Assembly (NCBI GenBank): GCA_965249815.1
Contig: CBDFMV010000002.1
Location: 620,001-684,000, forward strand
Length of the DNA: 64,000 nucleotides
Direction: 5' to 3'
From: JAJAZB01 sp965249815
GTDB lineage: Bacteria > Bacteroidota > Bacteroidia > Cytophagales > Spirosomataceae
Program-made: the position numbers and the translations under genes
The notes under the pieces: model-generated
The model's database searches: none
Told to the model about the DNA's origin: nothing
Seen by the model: the letters and a program-made list of their open reading frames with translations, nothing else
Part shown: positions 51,095-59,766 of the stretch, piece by piece
Position numbering within the stretch: the stretch's first letter is position 1
Layout: each line of letters opens with the position of its first letter

Positions 51095-52075
51095 TCACGC
51101 CACCATCGCCACGCGCCCGTACCGGTTCCGGTATTCCGTCGGCGACAGGCCCGTGAGTTTTTTGAACACTTCCCGGAAGGCCTTCACGTCGGCGTAGCCC
51201 ACCTCGTCCATGATTTCGTAGATGGTTTTCCAGGTGCTTTCAAAGTTTTTTTTCGCCGCTTCGATTTTCACCCGCTGGATGTACTCGATCACCGTGTTGT
51301 CGGTGGCTTTCTTGAAGCGGCGTTCGAGGTTGCGGCGGCCCAGCGCGAAGCGGTCGGCGAGGTGGTCGATGGTGAGCTTGTCGGCGTAGTTGGTTTCGAT
51401 GAATTCCTGCACGCGCTTCACCGGCTCGTCGCCGTGCAAACGCTGGCCCCGGAACACCATGAACGGCGACTGGCTGACGCGGTCCATCTCGACCTGAAAC
51501 ACCTTGGCGCACAAAATAGCCAACTCACGGCCCGCGTGTTTTTCCACGAGGTACAGCAGAAGGTTCCAGTACGAGTTGGCCCCGCCGCTGGTGTAAATGC
51601 CACCTTCTTCGGTGATGATTTTCTCAGTAACGAGGTGTACGTCCGGGAACATGGCCCGGAACTCGTTGGCCATGACCCAGTTGGTCGAGCACTGCCGCCC
51701 CTTCAGCAACCCGGTGGAGGCCAGTAGAAACGCCCCCACGCAGAGGCTGGCCACTTCGGCCCCGGCCTCGTGTTGCCGGACCACCCAGGGTAGCAGGCCC
51801 CGGTTTTTCTCCAGGCCGCGCACCATGTCGCCTTTCAGGGCCGGAACGAAGATGAGGTCGGTGCTTTCAACTTCGTCGAGCAAGGCGTCGGTGTGAACGG
51901 TGAACAGGCCGCCGTGCAGGGTCACTTCGCGCGTCAGCCCGACGAGTTGGACCTTGAACACCGGCGGCTGGCCCATGCTCGCCAGGAAGTTGTTGACCTC
52001 GGTGAAAACGTGGCGGGGGTCATCGACGGCGGCCAGAACGGCCTCCTGCGGAACGAGAATCGAGACGTGCTTCAT
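51095..52075 (-). CDS. GlxA-family AraC-type transcriptional regulator
   Basis: The 326-residue protein has an N-terminal DJ-1/PfpI-like domain (EVASLCVGAFLLASTGLLKG carries the elbow Cys). A C-terminal AraC double helix-turn-helix follows (ETNYADKLTIDHLADRFALG, then TWKTIYEIMDEVGYADVKAF and LTGLSPTEYRNRYG). Such regulators control genes next to them, so the divergent DoxX and VOC genes are likely targets. Its promoter faces theirs in the 134-bp gap. Confidence 0.9.
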   Translation of the reverse strand: MKHVSILVPQEAVLAAVDDPRHVFTEVNNFLASMGQPPVFKVQLVGLTREVTLHGGLFTVHTDALLDEVESTDLIFVPALKGDMVRGLEKNRGLLPWVVRQHEAGAEVASLCVGAFLLASTGLLKGRQCSTNWVMANEFRAMFPDVHLVTEKIITEEGGIYTSGGANSYWNLLLYLVEKHAGRELAILCAKVFQVEMDRVSQSPFMVFRGQRLHGDEPVKRVQEFIETNYADKLTIDHLADRFALGRRNLERRFKKATDNTVIEYIQRVKIEAAKKNFESTWKTIYEIMDEVGYADVKAFREVFKKLTGLSPTEYRNRYGRVAMVA

Positions 52076-52079
52076 GGGG

Positions 52080-52110
52080 GAAAAGTACGCTCGAAACTTG
52101 TCGCAAACAA
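52080..52110 (-). promoter_or_regulatory. Probable promoter of the GlxA-like regulator
   Basis: On the minus strand TTG (52110-52108) and TACTTTTC (52087-52080) are spaced by 20 nt, near the Bacteroidota consensus, ending a few bases before the start codon. Confidence 0.45.
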
Positions 52111-52158
52111 CCCCTCAATTTGCCGTTTTTGCCACCCGCCCGACCGGAAACGGGCCGG

Positions 52159-52166
52159 TACCTTTG
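52159..52166 (+). promoter_or_regulatory. -7 box upstream of the DoxX gene
   Basis: TACCTTTG matches TAnnTTTG exactly and lies 43 bp before the ATG at 52210. A good -33 element at the expected spacing is not visible, so activation by the AraC-type regulator is possible. Confidence 0.5.
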
Positions 52167-52209
52167 TCTTGGAAGTCAGGAAAACCAATCATCTAAACTC
52201 AACTGAACC

Positions 52210-52629
52210 ATGAACACGCTCGAAATCACCTCCGCACCCGCGCTGACGCAACCCGCCAAACGTAACCCGAAAACGCTCACCGTTGCGTACTGGGTCGCCA
52301 CCCTGCTGTTTGCCGCCCTCATGCTCGCCGACGGCATCGCGGGCCTGTCCCAGGTCGAGGACGGCAAAAAAGCCATGACGATGCTGGGCTACCCGTTTTA
52401 CATCATGACCATCCTCGGCGCGGCCAAAGTGCTTGGTGCCGTGGCGCTGGTGCAAACGCGCTTCGTGACGCTGAAGGAATGGGCCTACGCGGGCTTCGCG
52501 ATTAGTTTCGTGGGCGCGTCGGCGTCGTGGGGGCTATCGGGGCACGGGCCGGAACTGTACCTGTTTCCGCTCATTGCGTTGGCGATGCTGTTGGGCACGT
52601 ATGCCTTGTGGAAAAAGTGGAGCCGGTAA
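52210..52629 (+). CDS. DoxX-like membrane protein
   Basis: The 139-residue protein has four membrane helices: VAYWVATLLFAALMLADGI, a short loop, MTILGAAKVLGAVALV, then AGFAISFVGASASWGL and LYLFPLIALAMLLGTYALW. This matches the DoxX-like family (PF13564), small redox- or stress-linked membrane proteins. It lies 44 bp before a VOC gene and opposite the GlxA-like regulator. Confidence 0.87.
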   Translation: MNTLEITSAPALTQPAKRNPKTLTVAYWVATLLFAALMLADGIAGLSQVEDGKKAMTMLGYPFYIMTILGAAKVLGAVALVQTRFVTLKEWAYAGFAISFVGASASWGLSGHGPELYLFPLIALAMLLGTYALWKKWSR

Positions 52630-52673
52630 GCATTTTCACTTAAAATCAAGTCTTTACAAACCAATTCAAGCTC

Positions 52674-53081
52674 ATGGCAACCAAAATCTTTGTCAACCTC
52701 CCCGTCGAAAATCTCGACCAAACGAAGGCGTTTTTCGCCCAACTCGGCTTCTCGTTCAACCCCCAGTTCTCCGACGAAAACGCCACCTGCATGGTCGTCG
52801 GCGATGACATTTTCGTGATGCTGCTCGTGAAGCCGTTTTTCAAGAATTTCATCCAGAAACCCATCGCCGACGCCACCCAAACGGCGGAGGTTATCGTCAG
52901 CCTTTCCGCCGAAAACCGGGAGCAGGTGGACGATTTGGTGGACAAGGCCATCGCCGCCGGTGGAACCGCCACCGTCACGCTCGACCAGTACGAGGGCATG
53001 TACGGCCGGGGCTTCCAGGATCTGGACGGCCACCTCTGGGAATTCATGTACATCGACCCGAATTTCGCCGGGCAGGGTTGA
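52674..53081 (+). CDS. VOC-superfamily (glyoxalase/bleomycin resistance-like) protein
   Basis: The 135-residue protein has the paired beta-alpha-beta-beta-beta units of vicinal oxygen chelate proteins: KIFVNLPVENLDQTKAFFAQLGF at the start and YGRGFQDLDGHLWEFMYID at the end. Its metal-site residues would be a His/Glu pair near the C-terminus (GHLWE). It resembles the YaeR/PhnB-like group often annotated as lactoylglutathione lyase-like. Substrate unknown. It probably shares a transcript with DoxX and is followed by a strong terminator. Confidence 0.87.
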   Translation: MATKIFVNLPVENLDQTKAFFAQLGFSFNPQFSDENATCMVVGDDIFVMLLVKPFFKNFIQKPIADATQTAEVIVSLSAENREQVDDLVDKAIAAGGTATVTLDQYEGMYGRGFQDLDGHLWEFMYIDPNFAGQG

Positions 53082-53100
53082 TGGTCAAATCTCCGGAACC

Positions 53101-53133
53101 AAAAAAGGCGTTGCACGGTGCAACGCCTTTTTT
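53101..53133. terminator. Bidirectional terminator
   Basis: aaaaaaggcgttgcac pairs perfectly with gtgcaacgcctttttt, giving U-tracts in both directions between the convergent VOC gene and the gene ending at 53149. Confidence 0.88.
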
Positions 53134-53148
53134 AATGAACAGGCTGGC

Positions 53149-54366
53149 TTACAGAATCTTGTAAATGTCCACCGCGTCCATTTTCTCTTTCAACTCTCGG
53201 ATGTTGACCGACGACTTGATGGCCTGATCCTTCTTGCTTTTTTTCTGGGAAAGTTCGCGCATCAGGTCTTCATACACCATGTTGGCGGGTTTTTCGCCCA
53301 CGCGCTCGATGATGCCGTTGGCTTTGGCCACGTTGACGGCGCTCCTGAGTTGCTCGTAATACTTGTTTTCCATGTCGAAATATGCGTCGTGGATGCTGAT
53401 GAAGCGGCCCACGAGGTCCTGAGCGTAGTCGAGGTTGTTGTTGACGGTGCGGATATTTAATTCGGTTTGCAGCAGTTCGCCGAGGTTCACCTTACCCGAT
53501 TTCTGGTCCTGGTACTTGCCTTCGATTTCGGCGATGTGCTTGCGCATGTAGTCGCCGGTAAATTCGGCGGTCATGTAATTGAAGTAGTCGTCGAGGCTTT
53601 CGTCGGGGCGCTGGGCGCGGGGCGCGTAACCGAGTTTAAAGGCGTCCTTCCGGATTTTGTCGAGCAAATCGAGTTGCAGGGTTTCGAGTTGCGCCACGGT
53701 CTGAGTGCTGGAGGTCGTGTTGACGACGTTAGCGCGGTCGAGGGTGGTGTAATAGGCGATGTAGCGGTTGAGTTCGCCCTCGAACTCCTTGATTTTCTCG
53801 AACCGCACTTTTTTGTCCTGCATCCCGGCGGCGTAAGCCACGTTGAGCGCTGAACTCGACAGCGTGACGGCCTGCGAGGCAAACGGAATCAGGGCCACAA
53901 TCGGACTGCCCGCCAGCGCCTTGAGCGTACTCATGAACCGCTCATTTTTGGGTTTGGAATCGAAAATAGCCTTGTTTTCGGCGATCTTCAGAATGACCTG
54001 GTCGAACGAAAAACCCAGCGGGCCGTCCTTAACGCTGCTCAGACGTTTGATGAACCCCTGGTAGTCCTGGTTGATGACCTGCGACTTGAGGTCGATGATG
54101 TCGTCGGAAAGAATTTTGTACGTCTCCACGCCCTTCACAACGTTGAAGCGGATTTTTTCCCACTTCGTTTTATCGGTCAGCGTCTGGGTTTTCGAGATGT
54201 CGTTGAGCGCCCGACCCTGGGTTTCGAGGCGGCTTTTGAGGTTCTCATTTTCGTTGCGGAGTTCGTTGAGGCCGCTACGCATGTTGATGAGCAGCGTGTC
54301 GGAAAAGACCTGCGCTTGCGCCGAATGCGCTGCGAATAGTGCAAAAACAACAGCCAGTTTTTTCAT
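53149..54366 (-). CDS. Exported coiled-coil protein of unknown function
   Basis: The 405-residue protein has a signal peptide (MKKLAVVFALFAAHSAQAQ; start at 54366). The mature part is almost entirely helical. Long charged coiled coils occur near residues 30-60 (LRNENENLKSRLETQGRALND) and through the middle, with a short hydrophobic stretch around GSPIVALIPFASQAVTLSSSALNVAYAAG. I do not recognise a family. A TACTTTTG box on the minus strand (54414-54407) could be its -7 element. Confidence 0.65.
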   Translation of the reverse strand: MKKLAVVFALFAAHSAQAQVFSDTLLINMRSGLNELRNENENLKSRLETQGRALNDISKTQTLTDKTKWEKIRFNVVKGVETYKILSDDIIDLKSQVINQDYQGFIKRLSSVKDGPLGFSFDQVILKIAENKAIFDSKPKNERFMSTLKALAGSPIVALIPFASQAVTLSSSALNVAYAAGMQDKKVRFEKIKEFEGELNRYIAYYTTLDRANVVNTTSSTQTVAQLETLQLDLLDKIRKDAFKLGYAPRAQRPDESLDDYFNYMTAEFTGDYMRKHIAEIEGKYQDQKSGKVNLGELLQTELNIRTVNNNLDYAQDLVGRFISIHDAYFDMENKYYEQLRSAVNVAKANGIIERVGEKPANMVYEDLMRELSQKKSKKDQAIKSSVNIRELKEKMDAVDIYKIL

Positions 54367-54467
54367 TTGGGAAGGGTTAGGCATTCGTTTCCTGCAATTT
54401 TTACTCCAAAAGTAACGCCTGCGGAAAAAAATTATTGGACGGCTATCGGGCAGGTGGGAGAAAAACA

Positions 54468-54550
54468 GGAACACGGATGACACGGATTCAGCGGATTCGC
54501 ACGGATTAAAAATTAGTGGTCATCCATTAAATCCGCGTCATCCGTGTTCC
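54468..54550. repeat. Inverted repeat of 'acacggatgacacggatt' type
   Basis: 21-nt arms at 54468-54488 and 54530-54550 differ at one position. The word is a common dispersed repeat in Cytophagales intergenic DNA. Confidence 0.75.
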
Positions 54551-54560
54551 AATTCTATTC

Positions 54561-56067
54561 TCAATTCCGCAACCGATTTGCCTTCCACCGGCTCGCAGTG
54601 ACCGATTCAACCGCCTGACTTGAAGCGGCAACGGGTTTTTTGGCCTGAAAAAGCCGCGCCGCCAGCGCCGCCGCCAGCATCGCCTCGAGTCGGGTCGGGC
54701 TGCTCGTCGAGCTGCTCCGGTTTGAAGTGCAGGCCGACGAAGCGCGTGTCGAAGTTGCCGGAAACGAAACGCCTCGTGCTGCATCACAAACCTGCAAAAC
54801 GGCAACGTCGTCGCGACGCCCGATAATCTGGAACTCGTCGATGGCCCGGATCATTTTTTCGATGGCCTCCATCCGGTCTTCGCCGTAGGTGACGAGTTTG
54901 GCAAACATGGCGTCGTAAAAAATCGGGATGGCCTGGCCCTGCTCGATGCCGTCGTCCACGCGCACGCCGTTGCCCTGGGGCCGGACGTAGGTGTGGAGCG
55001 TGCCCACGTCGGGCAGGAAATTGTTGCGCGGGTCTTCGGCGCAAACCCGGCTTTCAATGGCGTGGCCGGTGATTTTTAAATCTTCCTGCCTGAAGGGCAG
55101 TTCTTTTCCCTCGGCCACGAAAATCATCTGTTTCACCAGATCCACGCCCGTAATGAGTTCGGTCACGGGGTGCTCCACCTGGAGGCGGGTGTTCATTTCG
55201 AGGAAATAGAAATCCAGGTTCTCGTCCACGATAAACTCCACCGTGCCCGCGCCGTAGTAATTGCAGGCGCGGGCCACGGCCACGGCGCACTGGCCCATGC
55301 GTTCCCGGATTTCGGGCGTCAGCACGGCCGAAGGCGCTTCTTCGACCAATTTCTGGTGTCGCCGCTGAATTGAGCATTCCCGCTCGAAGAGGTGAACGAT
55401 GTTGCCGTGCTGGTCGCCCAAGAACCTGAATTTCGATGTGTTTGGGCGCGGTGATGTATTTTTCGATAAACACCGCGTCGTCGCCGAAGGAGGCGAGTGC
55501 TTCGCTCTGGGCGCGTTCCAGTTGTTCGTCAAATTCGGATTCGGAATTGACCACGCGCATGCCCTTGCCGCCGCCACCCGCCGAGGCCTTGATGAGAATC
55601 GGGTAGCCGACCTGCGCGGCGATTTGTTTGGCGGCGGCGCGGTCGGTGATGGCCGCGTCCACGCCGGGCACGAGGGGCACGTTCATGCGGCGGGCGGCTT
55701 GTTTGGCCGAAATTTTCCCGCCCATCATCTCCATGCTTTCGGGCGAGGGGCCGATGAAAATCAGCCCCGCCTCCCGGACTTTGCGGGCAAACCCGGCGTT
55801 TTCGCTCAAAAACCCGTAGCCGGGGTGAATGGCGTCCACGCCGCGCTCCTTGCAGATTTGTATGATTTTATCGCCGAGCAGGTACGACTGGTTGGAAGGC
55901 GGCGGCCCCACGCACACGGCCTCGTCGGCGTAGCGGATGTGGAGGGCCTGGCGGTCGGCTTCGCTGAAAATGGCCACGGTGGCGATGCCCATTTCGCGGG
56001 CGGTGCGCATCACGCGCAGGGCGATTTCACCGCGGTTGGCGATGAGGATTTTTTTGATTTTGGGCAT
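54561..56067 (-). pseudogene. accC: Biotin carboxylase subunit gene with four +1 frameshifts
   Basis: The product would be a ~500-residue biotin carboxylase (ATP-grasp; carboxylates biotin for acetyl- or propionyl-CoA carboxylase). It starts KIKKILIANRGEIALRVMRT, has KASAGGGGKGMRVV and, after a shift, HGNIVHLFERECSIQRRHQK and EMNTRLQVEHPVTE, ending SRWKANRLRN. Restoring the whole protein needs one base removed at four places: about 55416-55419, 54819-54821, 54762-54764 and 54692-54694. Each is a three-base homopolymer where two bases would fit. Protein sequence is otherwise well conserved on both sides of every break, so sequencing error or very recent decay are both possible. Confidence 0.85.
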
Positions 56068-56104
56068 AAATGAACGGAAAGTTGACAAACAGCGTAAAAA
56101 CGCA

Positions 56105-56308
56105 TTAGCAGGCCTTCAATAGAAGCAAAACCGCGGCAAAGAGTAGAAATAGACGGCCAGAGGCGATTTGTACTGAAGCTGGTGACCTGAAATTAAAAAG
56201 CGGCTCCTCCGGATTTTCTATTTTTTTCACTACCCATCCGACGAAAAACCATAGTACCGCCAGCAGCGAAAGAAGGCCCAAAAGCAAGTAGTAGTTAGTT
56301 TCACTCAT
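56105..56308 (-). CDS. Small membrane protein
   Basis: The 67-residue protein has two membrane helices (YYLLLGLLSLLAVLWFFVGWV and GRLFLLFAAVLLLLKAC) separated by a short charged loop (KKIENPEEPLFNF). It starts at 56308, overlapping the stop of the small gene upstream by 4 bp (ATGA), so the two look coupled. Function unknown. Confidence 0.6.
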   Translation of the reverse strand: MSETNYYLLLGLLSLLAVLWFFVGWVVKKIENPEEPLFNFRSPASVQIASGRLFLLFAAVLLLLKAC

Positions 56309-56513
56309 GGTAGCTTTCCATTGAGTTTGAATGCAATACATTGGCCACTGAAAAACTCCAGCCGCTGGCGCTGCTCCTGCTTCAATTCGTCGGTGATTCA
56401 TTGGACAATCCTTCCACGTCGGCAAAGGCGTCGTACATCTGTTTAAGGCGTTCGGTATTTTCGACGCGGTCAATCAGCGCGTGGAAGTGGGAACGGACTT
56501 GGGTAGGGGTCAT
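56305..56513 (-). pseudogene. Small gene with an apparent -1 frameshift
   Basis: From the ATG at 56513 the frame reads MTPTQVRSHFHALIDRVENT...FADVEGLSNE, then reaches a stop a few residues later. Adding one A in the 'aa' at about 56396-56398 lets it continue as ITDELKQEQRQRLEFFSGQC to a stop overlapping the next gene's start. The joined product would be about 69 residues. The N-terminus (FHALIDRVENTERLKQMYDA) resembles small Bacteroidota proteins found next to toxin-like genes, by memory only. It lies beside the frameshifted accC gene, so sequence error is possible. Confidence 0.5.
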
Positions 56514-56683
56514 GGTGTTCGTTGCGAAGACGAAACAAAGAAACTCATTTTTTGGAAAAACTGCCTGGTGGCAGTTGGCTCAAGCGCCGCCACGGCGGTT
56601 GCCAGCCGTCCCCCCCGCACAAATCCGGTACGGCTGGCAACCTGTTTGGGTGCTTTGAGGGGGCTGGTAACCTCGCGCCGCCG

Positions 56684-56715
56684 TTTGAAAACCCGCCCCA
56701 AAAGGCCTACCTTTG
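56684..56715 (+). promoter_or_regulatory. Bacteroidota-type promoter of the SPT gene
   Basis: TTTG (56684-56687) and TACCTTTG (56708-56715) are separated by 20 nt, an almost ideal match. The start codon is 35 bp downstream. Confidence 0.75.
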
Positions 56716-56750
56716 CGGCACGTTTACAAACCATTCTGATTCAACAGCTT

Positions 56751-58013
56751 ATGGCGGATTTGTTCGAACGGCGCCTTGCCAACCCCGGCCCGCTGGGCCA
56801 GTATTCCAGCTTTGCCCACGGTTACTTCGCCTTTCCGTACCTCGAAGGCGAAATCGGGCCGTACATGAAGTTTCGCGGGAAAGAAGTCCTCAACTGGAGC
56901 CTCAATAACTACCTCGGGCTGGCCAATCACCCCGAAGTGCGCAAAACCGACGCCGAAGCCGCCGCCCGCTGGGGCCTGGCCGCGCCGATGGGTGCCCGGA
57001 TGATGTCGGGCCAGACGCCGTACCACGAGGAACTGGAGCGGCGGCTGGCCACTTTCGTCCAGAAAGAAGACGCCTTCCTGCTCAATTTCGGCTACCAGGG
57101 CGTGATGTCGGCCATCGAGGCGATGGTGGACATGAAGGACGTCATCGTGTACGACGCCGAAAGCCACGCCTGCCTCATCGACGGCATCCGGCTGCACAAG
57201 GCCAAACTGGGCAAGTACTTCACCTTCCGCCACAACGATATGGAGTCGCTGGAGAAAAACCTCCAGCGGGCCACGCGCCTGGCCGACGAACAGGGTGGGG
57301 GCGTGCTGGTGATTACCGAAGGCGTGTTCGGGATGTCGGGCAACGTGGGCAAACTCGACGAAATCGTTGCGCTGAAGCAAAAGTATCCATTCCGCCTGCT
57401 CGTGGACGACGCCCACGGCTTCGGCACGATGGGGCCGACCGGCGCGGGCGTGGCCGAGCACCTCGGCTGCCAGGACGGCGTGGACCTGCACTTTTCGACC
57501 TTCGCCAAAAGTATGGCATCCATCGGCGCGTTCATCGCCGGGGAGGCGAAAATCATCAATTTCCTGCGCTACAACATGCGCTCGCAGACCTACGCCAAAT
57601 CGCTGCCCATGCCCCTGGTGATTGGCGGGCTGAAGCGCCTCGAACTGGTGCAAACTCAGCCCGAACTGCGCGAGCAACTCTGGACCATCGTGAACGCCGT
57701 GCAGAACGGCTTCCGGGCGCGGGGCTTCAACATCGGCACGACGGTGTCGCCCGTGACGCCCGTATTCCTCCACGGCGAGTACGACGAGGCCGTCGTGAGC
57801 CATCTGGTGGCCGATTTGCGCGAAAACGAGGGCATTTTTTGCTCCATCGTGCTCTACCCGGTGGTGCCCAAGGGCGTTATCATGCTGCGCATCATCCCGA
57901 CCGCCGCGCATACCCTCGCCGACGTGGAGCGCACCCTCGATGCGTTCGACTCGATTCAGGAAAAATTGCAAAACGGGGCCTACGCGGGGCGCGGGATTGC
58001 CACGTTTGTATAA
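56751..58013 (+). CDS. spt: Serine palmitoyltransferase-like PLP enzyme
   Basis: The 420-residue alpha-oxoamine synthase condenses serine with an acyl-CoA, the first step of sphingolipid synthesis found in many Bacteroidota. The PLP lysine is Lys253 (STFAKSMASIGAF). LLVDDAHGFGTMGPTGAG binds the cofactor, and the early motifs NWSLNNYLGLANHPEV and GARMMSGQTPYHEELE are typical. KBL and BioF relatives are alternatives, but the N-terminal sequence favours SPT. Start at 56751 follows a clear promoter. Confidence 0.88.
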   Translation: MADLFERRLANPGPLGQYSSFAHGYFAFPYLEGEIGPYMKFRGKEVLNWSLNNYLGLANHPEVRKTDAEAAARWGLAAPMGARMMSGQTPYHEELERRLATFVQKEDAFLLNFGYQGVMSAIEAMVDMKDVIVYDAESHACLIDGIRLHKAKLGKYFTFRHNDMESLEKNLQRATRLADEQGGGVLVITEGVFGMSGNVGKLDEIVALKQKYPFRLLVDDAHGFGTMGPTGAGVAEHLGCQDGVDLHFSTFAKSMASIGAFIAGEAKIINFLRYNMRSQTYAKSLPMPLVIGGLKRLELVQTQPELREQLWTIVNAVQNGFRARGFNIGTTVSPVTPVFLHGEYDEAVVSHLVADLRENEGIFCSIVLYPVVPKGVIMLRIIPTAAHTLADVERTLDAFDSIQEKLQNGAYAGRGIATFV

Positions 58014-58051
58014 TTTTTTTATAATTTTTCACTATTTTTCAGTGAGAGTGC

Positions 58052-58083
58052 TTGGTTCGGAGTTGGGAAATGCGATATATTTC
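58052..58083 (+). promoter_or_regulatory. Possible promoter of the H1-like gene
   Basis: TTG (58052-58054) and TATATTTC (58076-58083) are spaced by 21 nt, an imperfect match. The gene starts 66 bp downstream. Confidence 0.4.
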
Positions 58084-58149
58084 GCCCAGAAATTGCGTTT
58101 TTGAGCATTTCAGGCCATTTTTCTCCAACTTTTAACCCCTCAATTCCCC

Positions 58150-58332
58150 ATGAACCGTTTCAGCGAAATCAAAGACCTGGTGATGCAACTCGAAGGCGAC
58201 TTCGAAAAATTCTACGACAAAGGCAACCAGGCTGCCGGAACCCGTGTGCGCAAAGGGATGCAGGACCTGAAAACCCTGTCGCAAAGCATTCGCTCGGAAG
58301 TGCAAAACATGAAAAACGAAAAACCGGCGTAA
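58150..58332 (+). CDS. Histone H1-like small basic protein
   Basis: The 60-residue protein MNRFSEIKDLVMQLEG... contains FYDKGNQAAGTRVRKGMQDLKTLS, a sequence conserved in short H1/Hc1-like proteins of Cytophagales. It is all-helical with alternating Lys/Arg and Asp/Glu. It probably binds DNA or nucleoid proteins, by family annotation rather than direct evidence. It has its own terminator and is likely highly expressed. Confidence 0.78.
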   Translation: MNRFSEIKDLVMQLEGDFEKFYDKGNQAAGTRVRKGMQDLKTLSQSIRSEVQNMKNEKPA

Positions 58333-58350
58333 CTGACTGGTTTTCAAAAT

Positions 58351-58381
58351 AAAAAGCCCGACCAACTGGTCGGGCTTTTTT
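58351..58381. terminator. Bidirectional terminator
   Basis: Perfect 14-bp stem aaaaagcccgacca / tggtcgggcttttt with T-runs on both strands, between the H1-like gene and the convergent MaoC gene. Confidence 0.9.
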
Positions 58382-58400
58382 AGTTTTTACTTGGGATTAC

Positions 58401-58805
58401 TCAAAATTTCTCCCGGTTCATCACCGTCGCTTCGCCGCGCGTGGTGGTTTTGCCGGTTTGTACGTCCACGATTTCGGTGGTCATGTCGGCAGTGTGGCGC
58501 TCGGGGTCGATGGCCGTGATGGTGAAAACAGCCTCGTAGTCCACGTCTACAAACATGGGCCGCAGAAATTCCATCGTTTGCTTCAAATAAATGCTGCCGT
58601 AGCCGGGAAACTGCGTCCCGATGATTTTCGAGAACACGCTGCCGCCCAGGAAGCCGTGCATGATCGGTTTTTTGAAGATCGTCCCGGCGGCAAACTCCGG
58701 GTCGAGGTGGAGCGGGTTGTCGTCGCCGGAAACGTCGGCGAAGTTCACCACGTCGGCCTGCGTGAAGCGAAAGCGGTGACGGAAAACCTCGTTGAGTGTA
58801 AAGTT
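58401..58805 (-). CDS. MaoC-family (R)-hydratase-like protein
   Basis: The hot-dog fold protein of about 135-144 residues has the hydratase-2 motif: DDNPLHLDPEFAAGTIFKKPIMHGFLGGSVFSK contains the catalytic Asp and His pair. It probably hydrates enoyl-CoA or an enoyl thioester. The start is uncertain. The frame extends to a TTG at 58835, but that portion is read from the inverted repeat at 58794-58866. I therefore use the TTG at 58805; no ATG is available. Confidence 0.82.
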   Translation of the reverse strand, partial: NFTLNEVFRHRFRFTQADVVNFADVSGDDNPLHLDPEFAAGTIFKKPIMHGFLGGSVFSKIIGTQFPGYGSIYLKQTMEFLRPMFVDVDYEAVFTITAIDPERHTADMTTEIVDVQTGKTTTRGEATVMNREKF

Positions 58806-58866
58806 CAAAGTGTGAAAGTAGAAAGTGTGGTGCAAGCTACGTCTTTACACGCTACACTTTACACTC
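58794..58866. repeat. Inverted repeat of 'gagtgtaaagt' type
   Basis: gagtgtaaagttcaaagtgtg is answered by ctttacacgctacactttac near 58843-58866. The repeat overlaps the uncertain start region of the MaoC gene and abuts the stop of the next minus-strand gene. Confidence 0.6.
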
Positions 58867-59308
58867 AGGAAGAGTGGTCGGCCACGATGACCCATTCGCC
58901 GTTGATTTTTCGCCAGACCAGACTGAAATGCCCGCCGACGTCGCCCTGTTCGGGCCGGGAGCCGCCGCTCCGCGTGAGGTGCCAGCGGCCCACGACGAAA
59001 GCGGCGTCTTTTCCCAGAAAATCGACCTTGAGGATGTTGAAAGCCAGCGACCCCATCGCAGCGCGGTCGGGGTAGTTCTTTTTGTAACTTTCCAGCGTGG
59101 CGCGGTAGCCCTTGCGGACGCCCGATTTTCCGATGTACAGCAGCGAATCCGACTCCCAGTAGCCATGCATGAACTCGGTTACGTCGCCCCGGTTCCAGGC
59201 TTTGGTCTGGCGGTCGAGGATGTTGAGGATGGTTTGGCGGGCCTGGGGCGTTTGGGCCAGCGCAGGAAGCGACGCCAGCAGCATAAAGGCGGTTATTGCG
59301 TTTTTCAC
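58865..59308 (-). CDS. Exported SnoaL/NTF2-like (DUF4440-type) protein
   Basis: The 147-residue protein has a signal peptide (NAITAFMLLASLPALAQ). An NTF2-like cone fold follows: ILDRQTKAWNRGDVTEFMHGY, then ATLESYKKNYPDRAAMGSLAF and HFSLVWRKINGEWVIVADHSS. These domains often bind small hydrophobic molecules or act as simple isomerases. No partner is clear. It lies upstream of MaoC on the same strand, separated by a repeat. Confidence 0.82.
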   Translation of the reverse strand: MKNAITAFMLLASLPALAQTPQARQTILNILDRQTKAWNRGDVTEFMHGYWESDSLLYIGKSGVRKGYRATLESYKKNYPDRAAMGSLAFNILKVDFLGKDAAFVVGRWHLTRSGGSRPEQGDVGGHFSLVWRKINGEWVIVADHSS

Positions 59309-59433
59309 GGTACTTTTGGGGAATGAAAAAGGTCTGAAACCTGATTTACGCTTACCGTCGGTACATCGGCGTGGACGGCATTAGGTGCCTGTTGTTCATT
59401 GTGGCACTGATTCAGCTATTTCTTTTCGTGAAC

Positions 59434-59766
59434 ATGGCCAAGCAAAACCGCACCGGCATCGTCTACTCGACCAACCCCGATTTCAACTACCAAACCGACG
59501 AGCCTTCGGAAGCCGAAACCCTGCTCCCCGCCAAACAAAACCTTCGCGTGCAACTCGACAAAAAAGCCCGGGGCGGCAAGCAGGTCACGCTTGTGACGGG
59601 TTTCGTCGGCACCGAAACCGACCTTGCCGACCTCGGCAAGCGCCTGAAAACGCTCTGCGGCAGCGGCGGCTCGGCCAAAGACGGCGAAATTCTGGTGCAG
59701 GGCGATTTCCGGGGAAAAATCACCACCTGGCTGACAAAGGAAGGCTACCGGGCGAAACAAATCTGA
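59434..59766 (+). CDS. SUI1/eIF1-like translation factor (YciH family)
   Basis: The 110-residue protein has the SUI1 fold core: LRVQLDKKARGGKQVTLVTGFVG, then LKTLCGSGGSAKDGEILVQGDFRGKI. In bacteria it may tune initiation fidelity or act as a stress translation inhibitor. Start MAKQNRTGI at 59434 is chosen over a hydrophobic in-frame extension. The last codons (LTKEGYRAK) are built from one arm of a perfect 24-bp inverted repeat. Confidence 0.9.
   Translation: MAKQNRTGIVYSTNPDFNYQTDEPSEAETLLPAKQNLRVQLDKKARGGKQVTLVTGFVGTETDLADLGKRLKTLCGSGGSAKDGEILVQGDFRGKITTWLTKEGYRAKQI

Noticed and set aside
54561..55577. Treating the downstream part of the biotin carboxylase as a separate gene
   Set aside because: Its first residues are antiframe to the upstream part; the pieces join into one conserved protein by single-base shifts.
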